The notes: a model not told the origin generated them from the letters alone. Positions 46,309 to 54,959 are shown, numbered from the stretch's first letter. The stretch: DNA of 64,000 nt from Hymenobacter pini (GCF_020421205.1 NZ_JAIZZH010000007.1:124001-188000), one strand, 5' to 3'. Translations and numbers: made by a program.

Positions 46309-47544
46309 CTAACGAAACCGCCACACCGGCAGCACCGTGCCAGCCGCAAAAAACTCCTGTTCGGGGGGAAATTCCAGGAAGCCGGCTGAGGGTAGCAGGC
46401 TGGCCATGTCGCCGGAGCCGCCGGCCCGCTCGGGGGTGGCCAGCAGGCGGCCATCGGGGCCCGGGGCCAGGCTCACCAGCTTGAAGTGCGTGATGCGCGG
46501 TTTGAATACCACATCTTCGGTAAGCATGGCCGAAATGGGCCCGCCTAGGACCGCGCTGCCGAAATCGGCTCCGGCGGGTTGCTGCACGGCCAGTAGCCAG
46601 GGCCGGGCGTAGCGGTAGAAGTTCACGAACGTGGACACGGGGTTGCCGGGCAACGCAAACACCACGGCCCCGCCGGGCTGCCGCCCAAACCAGAACGGCT
46701 TGCCGGGCCGCTGCCCCACTTCGTGAAACAGCTGCTCCACGCCCAACTCCCGCAGCGTTTCGGGCAGAAAATCGGCCTTCCCCTTCGATACCCCGCCGCT
46801 CAGCACCACGGCATCAAACCCGGCCAGCAGGGCGGGCAGGCCCTGGCGCAACGCGGCGAGGTCGTCGTTGAAGTGGAAGGCTTCGGCCTCGGCCCCGGCC
46901 TGCCAGGCGGCGGCCTGCAGCATCAGCCCATTGGAGCGTCGAATCTGGTGGGACTGCGGCTGCTCGGTGATGGGCACCAGCTCGTCGCCGGTACTCACCA
47001 CGGCCACCCGGGGCCGGCGGGCCACGGCCACGGTAGCGGCCCCCACGGTAGCGGCTACGGCCAGTTCAGCGGGCTCCAAGCGGGTGCCGGCGGGCACCAG
47101 CAAGTCGCCCCGGTGGCGGTCGGCAGCCTGGGTGTGCACGTTGTGGCCCGCATGGGGCGCGGGTACCTGCACGGCCGCCCAGCGCTGGCCGGCGGCATCG
47201 GTACGAAACGTGAGGTCTTCGTAGCGAATCACCGTATCGAGGTTGGGCGGCAGGGCCGCGCCGGTCATGATTTCCACGGCCGCCGTGGCATCCTGCGCCG
47301 GCACGGGTGGCTGGCCGGCAAACTGGGTGCTTTCGATGCGAAACTCCGTTTGGCCCGCTGCCAGGGCCGCGTAGCGCAGGGCAATACCATCCATAGCCAC
47401 CCGGTTGAAGGGCGGGAAGTCCCGGTCGGCCCGCAGGTCTTCGCGCAGTACGCGGCCGGCTGCCAACGGCAGCGAGAGATACTCGGAGGGCAGCGGCTGT
47501 ACGGTGGAGGCCACTAGCCGGGTTGCTTCGTCAACTGAAATCAT
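46309..47544 (-). CDS. moeA: Molybdopterin molybdenumtransferase
   Basis: About 411 residues from MISVDEATRLV. It inserts molybdenum into adenylated molybdopterin. The MoeA architecture is seen in RDFPPFNRVAMDGIALRY near residue 37, EIMTGAALPPNLDTVIRYED near 90, VVSTGDELVPI near 180, VLSGGVSKGKADF near 247 and ALPGNPVSTFVNFY near 303, with a C-terminal beta domain. It is transcribed leftwards from the same 350-bp region as the rightward moaC. It is part of the dispersed molybdenum-cofactor set of the window. The start at the first in-frame MxM gives either of two positions. Confidence 0.93.
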   Translation of the reverse strand: MISVDEATRLVASTVQPLPSEYLSLPLAAGRVLREDLRADRDFPPFNRVAMDGIALRYAALAAGQTEFRIESTQFAGQPPVPAQDATAAVEIMTGAALPPNLDTVIRYEDLTFRTDAAGQRWAAVQVPAPHAGHNVHTQAADRHRGDLLVPAGTRLEPAELAVAATVGAATVAVARRPRVAVVSTGDELVPITEQPQSHQIRRSNGLMLQAAAWQAGAEAEAFHFNDDLAALRQGLPALLAGFDAVVLSGGVSKGKADFLPETLRELGVEQLFHEVGQRPGKPFWFGRQPGGAVVFALPGNPVSTFVNFYRYARPWLLAVQQPAGADFGSAVLGGPISAMLTEDVVFKPRITHFKLVSLAPGPDGRLLATPERAGGSGDMASLLPSAGFLEFPPEQEFFAAGTVLPVWRFR

Positions 47545-47550
47545 AGGCAC

Positions 47551-47896
47551 GAATGTAGGGCAAGCCGTAGCTTGCGCTGTTACCCAACGGGGAAACCGGT
47601 AGGTTGTTTGGATGAGAAGTGGCCGATGTAGAGACGCGACACTTCGCGTCTCGGCGCGTTGACGATCTAAAACCGCGTCTATGAAACGAACCTGATTCAG
47701 AAGCCTTTATATGTCATGCTTCGGCTGCGCCTCTGCATGACGTTCATACGTGGCCAGACAACTTCCTGCACCACTCCAACGTCAGCAACGAGGAGACGCG
47801 AAGTGTCGCGTCTCTACACGGGCTGTTACCTTCGTACAGCCTGCTTATTCCTCACCTTTCCTCAACCGGCGCAAGCTAACGCTTACGCTACCGTGT
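47551..47896. other. Divergent moeA/moaC intergenic region filled by a composite repeat
   Basis: About 350 bases between the two starts. More than half is the 190-bp palindromic element at 47628-47817. No gene is seen. TACATTCG on the minus strand just before moeA is a possible promoter word; for moaC I see no clear one. Confidence 0.5.
47628..47817. repeat. MITE-like 190-bp element with perfect 25-bp inverted ends
   Basis: The end GTAGAGACGCGACACTTCGC... (47628-47652) is the exact reverse complement of 47793-47817 over 25 bases. Each end is itself a hairpin (GAGACGCG with CGCGTCTC). In the middle, GTCATGC (47713-47719) pairs with GCATGAC (47735-47741), a copy of the GTCAT family. No target-site duplication is obvious. 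A single hairpin of the GACGCG type also occurs at 59956. Confidence 0.8.
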
Positions 47897-48385
47897 ATGC
47901 CCGACTCTGCTAAACTCACCCACCTCAACGACGCCGGCCAGCCGGCCATGGTGGACGTGGGCGCCAAACAACCCACCCGCCGCGTGGCGCGGGCCCGCAG
48001 CCGCGTGGTACTCGGCCCCGAAATTATGGCGCTGGTGAAGGAAGGCGACCTGCCCACCCGCAAGGGCCCGGTGTTTCAGACAGCTATTCTGGCCGGCATC
48101 ATGGGAGCCAAGCGCACCTCCGAGCTGATTCCGCTGTGCCACCCGCTGGGCCTGGATAACTGCCAGGTAACCATTGAGGTGGATGGCCCCGACGCCGTGC
48201 TGATTGAATGCACGGCCACCGTGACGGGCAAAACCGGGGTGGAAATGGAGGCTCTCACCGGGGCTTCGGTTGCGGCCCTCACCATCTACGACATGTGCAA
48301 GGCCCTCTCGCACGACATTCTCATTCAGGAAACCCGCCTCATCAGCAAAACCGGCGGCAAACAGGATTTTCACCATGCCGGATAA
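47897..48385 (+). CDS. moaC: Cyclic pyranopterin monophosphate synthase
   Basis: 162 residues from MPDSAKLTHLNDAGQPAMVD. With MoaA it converts GTP to cyclic pyranopterin phosphate, the first molybdenum-cofactor step. Motifs: AMVDVGAKQPTRRVARA near residue 17, ILAGIMGAKRTSELIPLCHP near 67, and VEMEALTGASVAALTIYDMC near 113. The start is at the ATG at 47897; longer frames run through the repeat element. Its last 11 bases overlap the start of the MobA-like gene, so the two are co-transcribed. Confidence 0.95.
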   Translation: MPDSAKLTHLNDAGQPAMVDVGAKQPTRRVARARSRVVLGPEIMALVKEGDLPTRKGPVFQTAILAGIMGAKRTSELIPLCHPLGLDNCQVTIEVDGPDAVLIECTATVTGKTGVEMEALTGASVAALTIYDMCKALSHDILIQETRLISKTGGKQDFHHAG

Positions 48386-49553
48386 CGCCCCCGCCGACAA
48401 ATCCCGCAGCAAGCACGCCCAGCTGGCCCGCCCCCACGGCGGCGAGTTTGGCCGCCACGAGCTGGCCATTCTGGGGGCCCCCTGCGGCCGCATTAAGGAG
48501 CTGGCCGCCCGCCTGACGCCGCTGCTTTCCGACACGCTGCGCGTGGCCTACGTGGACGCCGACCACGCCGCCGGCGACGACGCGGCCCAGGGCGGCAGCG
48601 GCGGCCAGGATGCCCTGCTGCAGGCCGGCGCGGCCGCCGAGCTGACTGATAAAATCACCTTCACCCGCCTCGACGTGAAGCGGCCCCTTGACCGGTTCAG
48701 TCAGCCCGAACTGCTGCAGCACCAGAGCTTGGTGCTGGTGAACGGCAACCACTTCCGGGCCGCTCAGCAGCTAGTCATTTTGGACCCTGCCAAACCGGTG
48801 GAGAAAAAGCTGGACCGCCTCACCAACGTGCGGGCCCTGCTGCTGCCCGAAGGCGTAACGGAAATACCCGCCTATCTGCAGGCGCACCTGGGCGAAACCA
48901 GCGTGCCGGTGCTGCCGCTGCACGATACTGACGCCATTGCCCAACTGATTCTGGATGAATGGCGCGCCGCCGCGCCGCCGCTGCGGGGCCTGGTGCTGGC
49001 TGGGGGCCGCAGCCAGCGCATGGGCCAGGATAAGGGCAAGCTGCAGTACCACGGCCAGGAGCAGCGCGCCTACGCCGCCGAGCTGCTGGCTCCCTTCTGC
49101 CAGGATGTGCACGTATCCTGCCGCCCCGACCAGGTGGTGGAGCTGGAATACGCCGGCCTGCGCCCCCTGCCCGATACCTTCGCCGACCTGGGCCCGCTCA
49201 GCGGCATCCTCTCGGCCCTACGCCTCGACCCCAACGCCGCTTGGCTGGTAGTGGCCTGCGACCTGCCTCTCCTCTCAGCCGATACGCTGGCCCACTTGGT
49301 GCAGCAGCGCCGGCCGGCCCGACTGGCCACGGCTTTCCAGAGCCCCGAAAATGAATGGCCCGAGCCGCTGATTACCATCTGGGAGCCGGCCAGCTACCCG
49401 CAGCTGCTGCGTTTCCTGAGCCTGGGCTACAGCTGCCCCCGCAAAACCCTCATTAACTCCGATGTGGCCGTGCTGCCCGCCCCCGCTCCCCAGGAGCTGC
49501 GTAACGTGAACACGCCCGAGGAGGCTGAGCAAGTGCGCCAGGAGCTGGAGTAG
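48375..49553 (+). CDS. mobA: MobA-like nucleotidyltransferase with N-terminal MobB-like domain
   Basis: About 392 residues. The C-terminal 195 are MobA: GLVLAGGRSQRMGQDKGKL (nucleotide-binding loop), DLGPLSGILSAL and VVACDLPLLSADTL. It links GMP to molybdopterin to give the bis-MGD form used by formate dehydrogenases. The first 195 residues have a P-loop-type layout (LAILGAPCGRIKELAARLTP, LRVAYVDADHA), suggesting a MobB-like domain in which the Walker A Gly-Lys-Thr is replaced by GRIKEL, so GTP binding there is doubtful. The ATG lies inside the moaC end (11-bp overlap). The TAG stop falls in a repeat arm. Confidence 0.85.
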   Translation: MPDNAPADKSRSKHAQLARPHGGEFGRHELAILGAPCGRIKELAARLTPLLSDTLRVAYVDADHAAGDDAAQGGSGGQDALLQAGAAAELTDKITFTRLDVKRPLDRFSQPELLQHQSLVLVNGNHFRAAQQLVILDPAKPVEKKLDRLTNVRALLLPEGVTEIPAYLQAHLGETSVPVLPLHDTDAIAQLILDEWRAAAPPLRGLVLAGGRSQRMGQDKGKLQYHGQEQRAYAAELLAPFCQDVHVSCRPDQVVELEYAGLRPLPDTFADLGPLSGILSALRLDPNAAWLVVACDLPLLSADTLAHLVQQRRPARLATAFQSPENEWPEPLITIWEPASYPQLLRFLSLGYSCPRKTLINSDVAVLPAPAPQELRNVNTPEEAEQVRQELE

Positions 49554-49587
49554 CGCGCAGCTCCGCTTTGCGCACAAGCGACGTGAG
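49550..49587. repeat. Single arm of the GCGCAGCTCCGC repeat supplying the mobA stop codon
   Basis: GTAGCGCGCAGCTCCGCTTT at the end of mobA matches the left arm of the palindromic element at 51975-52012 at most positions. The TAG in it is the mobA stop codon (49551-49553). The second arm is not obvious here. Confidence 0.65.
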
Positions 49588-49684
49588 TAGCCACGCGTAT
49601 GCACGCCCGGCATCAGAAAATAAATACGGTAGAGTCAGGGAGTTGCCGCTACTTTAGCGCCACTTCCTGACTCTATTCCGTTAT

Positions 49685-51952
49685 ATGAAACGCACGTATC
49701 CTCTTGTGGCCTTGGTGGCCGCTGGCTTTTCGGCCCAGGCCCAGCAGCCCAACGTTAATCTTAACCTCGATTTTGAACAGATAGTCCGGCAGACGCAGCA
49801 GCCGGCCCGCTGGTGGTCACCGGGCGCCAACGGTTACTCCGTGGAGGCCGATTCGGTGGTGAAGCATCAGGGCCGCTACGCACTCTGCCTACAGGGGCCG
49901 AGCCAGCCAAGCACCATCAAAGGCGCTTCGCCGGTACTTGGAGTAGCTTCGGTGCAACTGCCCATCGGGTTTCGGGGCCAGACGGTAAAACTGACCGGTT
50001 ACCTGAAAACCGACAACGTGCAGAACGGCTACGCGGGTTTGTGGCTGCGCGAAGATGGCCCTAATGGCACTCTGCAACTGAATAACATGAGCAAGCAGAA
50101 TCTGCGGGGCACTACCAGCTGGCAGCAGTATTCCGTTACGCTTCCGCTGGAGCCAGACGCCAAATCCCTCCTAATTGGTGGCCTGCTCACGGGCACCGGT
50201 ACGGTATGGCTGGATCAGCTGGAACTGACCGTGGACGGCAAGCCCTGGTGGCAGGCCCCGGCTAAAGTGATGCAGCATTTCAAGGCCGAACAGGATACTG
50301 CCTTCCGCCAAGGTTCCGGCATCAGCCTCCAGAATCTGAGCAAACAGCAACTGGAAAACCTGGCGGTGCTGGGCCGGGTGTGGGGCTTCGCCAAATACTA
50401 CCACCCGGTGGTGGCCCGGGGCGAGGTGAACATGGACGCCGAGCTGTTCCGGGTACTACCCAAGGTACTGCAGGCCTCCAACCTGGAAGCCCGCAGTCAG
50501 GTATTGAGCATCTGGCTTACCAGCCTGGGCCCGGTGCCAGCCTGCCCTACTTGCCGGGAACCGAAACCCAAAGACGTCCGGCTGCAACCCGACCTGGCCT
50601 GGCTCACCGATAAGCGGCAAGTAAGCCCGGCCCTCAGCCAGCAGTTGGTGTATCTGCGCCAAAACCGCAACCAGGGCCTGCACTACTACGTGCGCAGTGC
50701 CCCTCACGTGGAGAACCCGCTGTTTGAGCACGAGGAAACGTACCCCTCGGCTCCCGGCAGCCTACCCGACGACGGCCTGCGCGTGTTGTCCCTGTTCCGG
50801 TACTGGAACATGATTGACTATTTCTTCCCCTACCGCTACGCTATTGGGGAAGATTGGCAGCAGGTGTTACCGGAGTTTCTGCCCAAAATGGTAGAGGCCC
50901 GCACCCCAGAGCAATACCGCCTTACGGCCCTAGCCCTCATTGCCCGCCTCAACGACTCGCACGCCAGCGTCTTGTCCAATGACCAAGTGCTAACGGCGTA
51001 CTGGGGCAACTACCATGCACCGGCGCAGGTTCGCTTTGTGGAGAAGCAGCCAGTTGTCACTGGTTATTTCCACCCGGAGCTGGGTCCGGCTTCGGGCCTG
51101 CAGCTGGGTGATGTGGTGCTGTCGATAGATGGGCGGAAGGTGAAGGATATTCTGACGGAGCGCAAACCCCTCACGCCTGCTTCCAACGAGCCTACCCAAC
51201 TGCGCAATATGGCCCGCGACCTGCTGCGCGGCCGCACCGAGCAAGTGCAGCTCGTCGTCCGGCGCGACGGCAAGGAACTACCCCTTAGCATCACGCGCTA
51301 CCCCGCCACCAAGCTGAACCTAGCCCTGAACAGCGGTACCCCCGGCCCCAAAGCGCCCGCCTGGCACCTGCTGCCGGGCAACATCGGGCACCTCTCGTTG
51401 GGCACCATCCAGACGAAAGACCTACCGGCCATTATGCAGGAAGCCCGGGGCACCAAGGGCCTCATCATCGACATCCGCAATTACCCGTCCGATTTCGTGG
51501 TGTTTTCCCTGTCCCGCTACCTGTTGGCCAAGCCCCAGGAGTTTGTGCGCTTCACCAGCCCGCAGATTGCCTACCCCGGTATGTTCCTGCTCTCGGAACC
51601 ACTGCAGGTGATGCCGGGTAAAGAAGCGCCGTATGCCGGCAAGGTGGTCATTCTCGTGAATGAACTGTCGCAGAGCCAGTCAGAATACACCACCATGGCC
51701 CTGCGTACCGTGCCGGGGTCCGTGGTAATGGGCAGCACCACCGCCGGGGCCGATGGCAACGTGTCGGCCATTACGCTGCCCGGTAACCTGGGCACCCGCA
51801 TTACTGGCTTGGGCGTGTACTATCCCGATGGCCGCGAAACGCAACGCATTGGGATTGTGCCGGACATTGAGGTGAAACCCACCATTACCGGCATCAAGGC
51901 CGGCCGCGACGAGGTGCTGGAACGGGCCGTAGCACACATTGAAAAAGCGTAG
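49685..51952 (+). CDS. Exported S41-family peptidase with N-terminal beta-sandwich domain
   Basis: 755 residues with a signal peptide (MKRTYPLVALVAAGFSAQAQ). Residues about 25-180 form a carbohydrate-binding-like beta domain (LNLDFEQIVRQTQQPARWWS, GYLKTDNVQNGYAGLWLRED). Then come a helical linker, a PDZ-like region (GPASGLQLGDVVLSIDGRKV) and the S41 core. The likely nucleophile Ser is in NELSQSQSEYTTMALRTV. The usual Lys of CtpA-type dyads is absent (VMGSTTAGADGNVS), which points to the tricorn-like S41B mechanism. It is a large exported protease of unknown substrate. Confidence 0.82.
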   Translation: MKRTYPLVALVAAGFSAQAQQPNVNLNLDFEQIVRQTQQPARWWSPGANGYSVEADSVVKHQGRYALCLQGPSQPSTIKGASPVLGVASVQLPIGFRGQTVKLTGYLKTDNVQNGYAGLWLREDGPNGTLQLNNMSKQNLRGTTSWQQYSVTLPLEPDAKSLLIGGLLTGTGTVWLDQLELTVDGKPWWQAPAKVMQHFKAEQDTAFRQGSGISLQNLSKQQLENLAVLGRVWGFAKYYHPVVARGEVNMDAELFRVLPKVLQASNLEARSQVLSIWLTSLGPVPACPTCREPKPKDVRLQPDLAWLTDKRQVSPALSQQLVYLRQNRNQGLHYYVRSAPHVENPLFEHEETYPSAPGSLPDDGLRVLSLFRYWNMIDYFFPYRYAIGEDWQQVLPEFLPKMVEARTPEQYRLTALALIARLNDSHASVLSNDQVLTAYWGNYHAPAQVRFVEKQPVVTGYFHPELGPASGLQLGDVVLSIDGRKVKDILTERKPLTPASNEPTQLRNMARDLLRGRTEQVQLVVRRDGKELPLSITRYPATKLNLALNSGTPGPKAPAWHLLPGNIGHLSLGTIQTKDLPAIMQEARGTKGLIIDIRNYPSDFVVFSLSRYLLAKPQEFVRFTSPQIAYPGMFLLSEPLQVMPGKEAPYAGKVVILVNELSQSQSEYTTMALRTVPGSVVMGSTTAGADGNVSAITLPGNLGTRITGLGVYYPDGRETQRIGIVPDIEVKPTITGIKAGRDEVLERAVAHIEKA

Positions 51953-51974
51953 CCGTTAAATAATGGCATTTTCA

Positions 51975-52083
51975 GTAGCGCGCAGCTCCGCTTCGCGCAC
52001 GAGCGAAGCGAGTATCTATGCGTGTAGACTGTGCACTCCGGAACTCGCCTGCGGCTCGTGCGCGAAGCGGAGCTGCGCACTAC
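51975..52083. repeat. Inverted GCGCAGCTCCGC element (109 bp)
   Basis: The left arm (51975-52012) starts GTAGCGCGCAGCTCCGCTTC; the right arm (52044-52083) is its inverted copy, identical over most of 28 bases. It lies between the convergent S41 peptidase and moaE genes, ending one base before the moaE stop codon. A half element occurs at 49550. Confidence 0.85.
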
Positions 52084-52084
52084 T

Positions 52085-52543
52085 TTACGGGTGCGCCGCT
52101 ACCCACACGTCACCGTCCTCATAGAACTCCTTTTTCCAGATAGTAACTACCTGCTTTAGGGTGTCGATGATGTACTGGCAGGCGGCAAAGCTCTCAGCGC
52201 GGTGCGGGGTAGACACGGCTACTACCACGGCCACGTCGCCGATGTAGAGGGTGCCTTTGCGGTGCACCACGGTTACGCGCTGCAGCATGGGCCACCGCTC
52301 CACGGCCTGCTCGGCTACTTTGCGCAGCTGGTGCAGGGCCATGCTGTCGTAGGCTTCGTACTCCAGGCGCACCACGGCGCGGCCGGTGCTCCGGTTGCGC
52401 ACCGTGCCAATAAACGTGTTGATGGCCCCGGCCCCATCAGCTTCCACGCTTTGTAGCGCGGCCGAAACATCAATAGGCTGGTCGGTTAGGTCGATGTGAA
52501 TCAAAGGAAAGGGAATGAGGAAGTGGGGAAGGAAGAACGTCAT
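52085..52543 (-). CDS. moaE: Molybdopterin synthase catalytic subunit
   Basis: About 152 residues. MoaE moves sulfur from the MoaD thiocarboxylate onto the pterin. Conserved features are GAINTFIGTVRNRSTGRAVV near residue 38, LEYEAYDSMALHQLRKVAEQ and VVHRKGTLYIGDVAVVVAVS, and IWKKEFYEDGDVWVA at the end. The ATG at 52543 lies inside a palindromic repeat, so the true start may be the TTG at 52502-52504 (LIHIDLTDQPID), giving 139 residues. A frame extending far upstream through moaD is only chance. It lies downstream of moaD on the same strand. Confidence 0.9.
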   Translation of the reverse strand: MTFFLPHFLIPFPLIHIDLTDQPIDVSAALQSVEADGAGAINTFIGTVRNRSTGRAVVRLEYEAYDSMALHQLRKVAEQAVERWPMLQRVTVVHRKGTLYIGDVAVVVAVSTPHRAESFAACQYIIDTLKQVVTIWKKEFYEDGDVWVAAHP

Positions 52544-52568
52544 GCTGAGCCTGCGAGGAATGACGTTC
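52535..52568. repeat. Short GAACGTCAT palindrome at the moaE start
   Basis: GAACGTCAT (52535-52543) pairs with ATGACGTTC (52560-52568). It is a member of the dispersed GTCAT family and includes the apparent moaE ATG. It separates moaD from moaE. Confidence 0.7.
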
Positions 52569-52596
52569 TGGTTTACTTGGCAACCGGCAACCGAAA

Positions 52597-52839
52597 TTAC
52601 CCGCCGCTCACGGGCGGAATGAGGGCTATTTCGTCCCGTTCCTGCAGCAGGGTATCGTCGGCGGCGTACTCGTTGTTGACGGCTACGGCCAGGCTGCTGA
52701 GGCGGGCCAGTTCGGGGTAGCGGGCGTGCAGGTCGCGTAGCAGCCCTTGGGCCGACTGACCTTCCGGCGCGGCTACTTCCAGCGTAGACTGCCCTACGAT
52801 TTCGCGGGCAATGCCGAACAAAGCAATTTTCAGGTTCAT
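52597..52839 (-). CDS. moaD: Molybdopterin synthase sulfur-carrier subunit
   Basis: 80 residues from MNLKIALFGIAREIVGQSTL, a ubiquitin-like protein ending in the obligatory Gly-Gly (ALIPPVSGG). MoeB adenylates this tail and a thiocarboxylate is formed for transfer by MoaE. VAVNNEYAADDTLLQERDEI is the usual MoaD core. The start is at the ATG at 52839; an upstream Met adds 15 non-conserved residues. It is divergent from moaA across 164 bp that probably hold promoters for both. Confidence 0.92.
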   Translation of the reverse strand: MNLKIALFGIAREIVGQSTLEVAAPEGQSAQGLLRDLHARYPELARLSSLAVAVNNEYAADDTLLQERDEIALIPPVSGG

Positions 52840-53003
52840 GGGTTGTATAAGTAATGGCCTTCGGGCTTCCGTGCGTCGAAACAATCAATGACCAACACGC
52901 TTCTGTAGGAGTTGACGAAAGTATTGCTCCGAACGGAAAAGCCGGATTTACGTTGTTTGTTTGGGTGCGCCCGCCCCGCCCGAATCTTTTGCTTCCTTTG
53001 TCT

Positions 53004-54014
53004 ATGTCTGTTGCTGTACCCTCCGTGCTGTTTGATAACCACGGCCGCCCGCTCGAATACCTGCGGCTGGCCGTTACGGACCGGTGCAACCTGCGCTGTT
53101 TCTACTGTATGCCCGAAGAGGGCATCAAGTACTTGCCCAAGCAGGAGCTGCTGACGTACGAGGAAATGGAGCGGCTGGTGGCCATTCTGGCCGGGCTGGG
53201 CGTGCGAAAAGTGCGCCTAACGGGCGGGGAGCCATTTGTGCGCCGCGACTTAGTGCCATTTATGAACCGCCTGAGCCAGATTCCGGGTATTGAGGAGCTG
53301 ACTATGACCACCAACGGCGTGCTCACAGCGCCTCATGTATCGGAGCTGGCCCGCATCGGCGTAAAGGCCGTGAACCTTAGCCTCGACACCCTGGACCGGG
53401 CCCGCTTCGCCAGTATCACCCGCCGCGACGAGCTGCCCCGTGTGCTCGACACGCTGTATGCCTTGCTGGCGGCCGGCATCCGGGTCAAAATTAATGCCGT
53501 GGTGATGGACGGGCAAAATACCCAGGACCTCATTCCGCTGGCCGAGCTGACCCGCGACTTACCAGTGGACGTGCGCTTCATCGAGGAAATGCCTTTCAAC
53601 GGCGGCAGCCACGACGCCGCTGCCCTACCCTGGAACCACCGCCGCATCCGGGAGCATCTGGAGCTGAACCTGGGCGAGCTGACCCCGGTGGCCGCCCGTT
53701 CCGGCGACACGGCCTCCCACTACACCGTGGCCGGCCACCAGGGCCGCCTGGGCATCATTGCGGCCTACTCGCGCACTTTCTGCGGCACCTGCAACCGCAT
53801 CCGCCTTACTGCCGAGGGCGGCCTCAAAACCTGCCTCTACGACCAGGGCGTGCTCGACATCCGGGCTTTGCTGCGTGGCGGCTCCTCCAATGAGCAGATT
53901 GCTGACGCGCTGAAATCGGCCTTCCGCAACCGCGCCGCCAACGGGTTCGAGGCAGAGAGCCAGCGCCCGTTGCACCAGCTCAGCTTTGAGTCAATGAGCA
54001 CGATTGGGGGGTAG
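53004..54014 (+). CDS. moaA: GTP 3',8-cyclase
   Basis: About 336 residues from MSVAVPSVLFDNHGRPLEYL. A radical-SAM enzyme with the first [4Fe-4S] motif CNLRCFYC (CxxxCxxC, beginning near residue 25), KVRLTGGEPFVRRDLVPF, and the second cluster cysteines in CGTCNRIRLTAEGGLKTC. The protein ends in the required GG. It rearranges GTP in the first step of molybdopterin synthesis together with MoaC. A TTCCTTTG word lies only four bases before the ATG. Confidence 0.96.
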   Translation: MSVAVPSVLFDNHGRPLEYLRLAVTDRCNLRCFYCMPEEGIKYLPKQELLTYEEMERLVAILAGLGVRKVRLTGGEPFVRRDLVPFMNRLSQIPGIEELTMTTNGVLTAPHVSELARIGVKAVNLSLDTLDRARFASITRRDELPRVLDTLYALLAAGIRVKINAVVMDGQNTQDLIPLAELTRDLPVDVRFIEEMPFNGGSHDAAALPWNHRRIREHLELNLGELTPVAARSGDTASHYTVAGHQGRLGIIAAYSRTFCGTCNRIRLTAEGGLKTCLYDQGVLDIRALLRGGSSNEQIADALKSAFRNRAANGFEAESQRPLHQLSFESMSTIGG

Positions 54015-54090
54015 CCGGCCCAAAAGTTTTTTACTCAGAGGCGGTGATAGTTGCGCATACTGCGGATTAACCAGTATATCGCCTTCTGCT

Positions 54091-54684
54091 ATGAACTGCT
54101 CCGTCACCTCTGCGCCACCCGTTTCAGCCCCGGCCACCGAGCTGGCGGCGGCCCTGCGGGCCAATCGGGAACAAACGCTTACCCGCCTCTACGCTCAAAG
54201 TTTTCCGGCCGTGCGGCGCTATGTTCAGCAGCGGGGCGGCTCGGCGCAGGATGCCAAAGACGTATTTCAGGATGCGTTGGTACTGTTTTACGAGCAGGCC
54301 GTAAGTGGCCAGTTGCAACTCTCGGCTTCGGCCAGCACCTACCTGTTTGCCGTGAGCCGTAACCGGTGGAAGCAGGAGCTTAGCCGCCGCACCGCCCGAC
54401 GGACCAGTCCGCTCACCGAGGACCACACCCAGCTACCGGAAGCTCCGGCCGCTGATGCTTCCAGCCCTGATATGACGGCGGTAGTGCTCCAGCATCTTAC
54501 CCAACTCACGGCAAAATGCCGGAGCATGCTGCTGGCGTTCTACTACTTCCAGCAGCCCCTGGAGCAGATTGCCGCCGAGCACCAGTACGGCAGCGTCCGG
54601 TCGGCGACGGTGCAGAAGTTTAAGTGCCTGGAGCGCCTGCGCAATGCTGTACGCCCGCTTTTCCGCGACACCTTTGCTTCCTGA
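54091..54684 (+). CDS. RNA polymerase sigma-70 family factor (ECF-type)
   Basis: About 197 residues from MNCSVTSAPPV. Region 2 is seen in LTRLYAQSFPAVRRYVQQRG and DAKDVFQDALVLFYEQAVSG, with the core-binding and promoter-melting residues in YLFAVSRNRWKQEL. A short acidic linker leads to a region 4 helix pair (VLQHLTQLTAKCRSMLLAFY, LEQIAAEHQYGSVRSATVQK). An ATG at 54091 starts the conserved part better than upstream Met codons. It is followed, two bases after its stop, by a small helical protein gene that may modulate it. No membrane anti-sigma factor is adjacent. Confidence 0.85.
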   Translation: MNCSVTSAPPVSAPATELAAALRANREQTLTRLYAQSFPAVRRYVQQRGGSAQDAKDVFQDALVLFYEQAVSGQLQLSASASTYLFAVSRNRWKQELSRRTARRTSPLTEDHTQLPEAPAADASSPDMTAVVLQHLTQLTAKCRSMLLAFYYFQQPLEQIAAEHQYGSVRSATVQKFKCLERLRNAVRPLFRDTFAS

Positions 54685-54686
54685 CT

Positions 54687-54959
54687 ATGCGCCCCGAATT
54701 GGAACGTTTGCGCCGCATTGAGCAGCACCTGCTGGGCACCTCCCCGGCACCCGACTGGCAGTTGCAGCAACTACTCGATACTGATGTAGCCGCCGACACT
54801 GAACTGCAACGCCAGCTGTACCAGGGGCTGTATCAGGCCGGGCAACAACAGCTGCGCCAGGAGCTCAACCAGATTCATCAGCAACTGTACCGGCGGCACG
54901 GCTGGTTACAAGCCGCTACTGGCCGGCTACGCCAGGCCTGGCACCGGCTGCGGCGGTAG
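54687..54959 (+). CDS. Small helical protein downstream of the sigma factor
   Basis: 90 residues (MRPELERLRRIEQHLLGTSP), almost all helical, very rich in Gln, Leu and Arg (LYQAGQQQLRQELNQIHQQL, RLRQAWHRLRR). It starts two bases after the sigma gene stop, so it is translationally coupled. Its position and coiled-coil-like character suggest a soluble regulator or anti-sigma-like partner. That role is an inference from context only; I do not recognise a family. Confidence 0.6.
   Translation: MRPELERLRRIEQHLLGTSPAPDWQLQQLLDTDVAADTELQRQLYQGLYQAGQQQLRQELNQIHQQLYRRHGWLQAATGRLRQAWHRLRR

Noticed and set aside
52544..53089. A frame that would give MoaE a 180-residue N-terminal extension
   Set aside because: It runs through moaD in another frame and through a palindromic repeat. 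The extra part has no MoaE features and the conserved protein starts near 52504-52543.
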